From Planctomycetales bacterium (lineage in GTDB: Bacteria; Planctomycetota; Planctomycetia; Pirellulales; Thermoguttaceae), in contig SKJM01000382.1 of assembly GCA_007122045.1 (NCBI GenBank), positions 1 to 6,189 of the forward strand: 6,189 bases of DNA. Direction: 5' to 3'. Shown one piece after another: positions 6,029-6,189 of the stretch. The notes under the pieces were generated by a model that was not told the origin of the DNA, searched no databases, and saw only the letters and a list, made by a program, of their open reading frames with translations. Numbering within the stretch: the first letter of the stretch is position 1; each line of letters starts with the position of its first letter. The position numbers and the translations under genes are program-made.

Positions 6029-6062
6029 CCATTTTCGCACGTTTGAGGGCGGTGTGCCAGCC

Positions 6063-6085
6063 TTTTCGGCGCCGCGCGCCGAAAA
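6063..6085. repeat. Perfect 10-bp palindrome with T at the outer left and A at the outer right
   Basis: TTTTCGGCGC (6063-6072) and GCGCCGAAAA (6076-6085) form a 10-bp stem around CGC. It begins 23 bases past the stop codon of the partial gene at 6109-6189. Each strand reads T-run, stem, A-run, so neither transcript gets a U-tract after the stem. It is therefore not a standard terminator and is better read as a stable intercistronic hairpin or a protein-binding palindrome. Confidence 0.6.
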
Positions 6086-6108
6086 CCGGGAACGGCCGCT
6101 GCTGGGGA

Positions 6109-6189
6109 TCATGATTGCTCCAACGTCCGCACGGCCCGGCCCAGGGCCGCAACGGTGAAGATCATCGGATACAGACATTCATAATACCA
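6109..6189 (-). CDS. C-terminal end of an unidentified protein, cut by the window edge
   Basis: On the minus strand one frame is open from the window edge to the TGA at 6109-6111, giving 26 residues that begin WYYECLYPMIFTVAALGRAV. The aromatic and aliphatic composition and the absence of arginine-rich shadow bias look like real coding sequence. It ends 180 bases before the GTG of the DUF116–synthase gene on the same strand, so they may share a transcript. The aromatic run followed by an ALGR helix recalls the ends of squalene-cyclase or prenyltransferase repeat proteins, which would suit an isoprenoid gene neighbour, but 26 residues cannot establish that. Confidence 0.5.
   Translation of the reverse strand, partial: WYYECLYPMIFTVAALGRAVRTLEQS

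Noticed and set aside
6046..6061. Sigma-54 promoter suggested by TGGCAC on the minus strand
   Set aside because: TGGCAC is present, but the downstream half at the required spacing reads CCTCA, not TTGCA-like, and the GC dinucleotide is missing.
6063..6085. Intrinsic terminator
   Set aside because: The stem is perfect, but the A-run follows and the T-run precedes the stem on both strands, so no U-tract trails the hairpin in either transcript.

Overview
The window is GC-rich DNA from a bacterium, most likely a Planctomycetota member of the Pirellulales type. The reasons are codon use dominated by G/C in third positions, a DUF116–polyprenyl synthetase fusion, bacterial RyR domains and a GC-rich interspersed palindromic repeat between genes. 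No phylogenetic marker is present, so this placement is an inference.

Left part (1-3760, plus strand): three consecutive genes run in one direction. The first, cut by the window edge, is the C-terminal part of a Nudix-fold protein whose Nudix box is eroded (two of three metal-binding glutamates and both glycines replaced). After 21 bases comes a complete 148-residue Nudix hydrolase with a perfect Nudix box. After 204 bases of repeat-rich spacer comes an 894-residue protein. It has an N-terminal ribokinase/PfkB-like region without the catalytic GAGD motif, a central AAA+ ATPase with intact Walker A and B motifs, and two C-terminal RyR-type domains. Together they look like a nucleotide-centred sensing or conflict locus: a probable ligand-binding pseudo-Nudix, an active Nudix that could remove a nucleotide signal, and an ATPase effector or remodeller carrying ligand-sensing domains. 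That functional reading is an inference.

The spacer 872-1075 holds three full or near-full copies and one partial copy of a GC-rich repeat in both orientations. They can form two mutually exclusive hairpins between the Nudix and AAA genes.

The stretch 3761-4131 lies between convergent genes. It holds weak hairpins and a doubtful small minus-strand ORF with a membrane-like segment.

Right part (4132-6189, minus strand): a 598-residue isoprenoid gene joins an N-terminal cysteine-rich DUF116 domain to a C-terminal trans-isoprenyl diphosphate synthase domain. Its upstream region contains two perfect dyads. At the right edge is the last 26 codons of another minus-strand gene, which may belong to the same transcription unit. 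The two halves of the window show no evident functional link.
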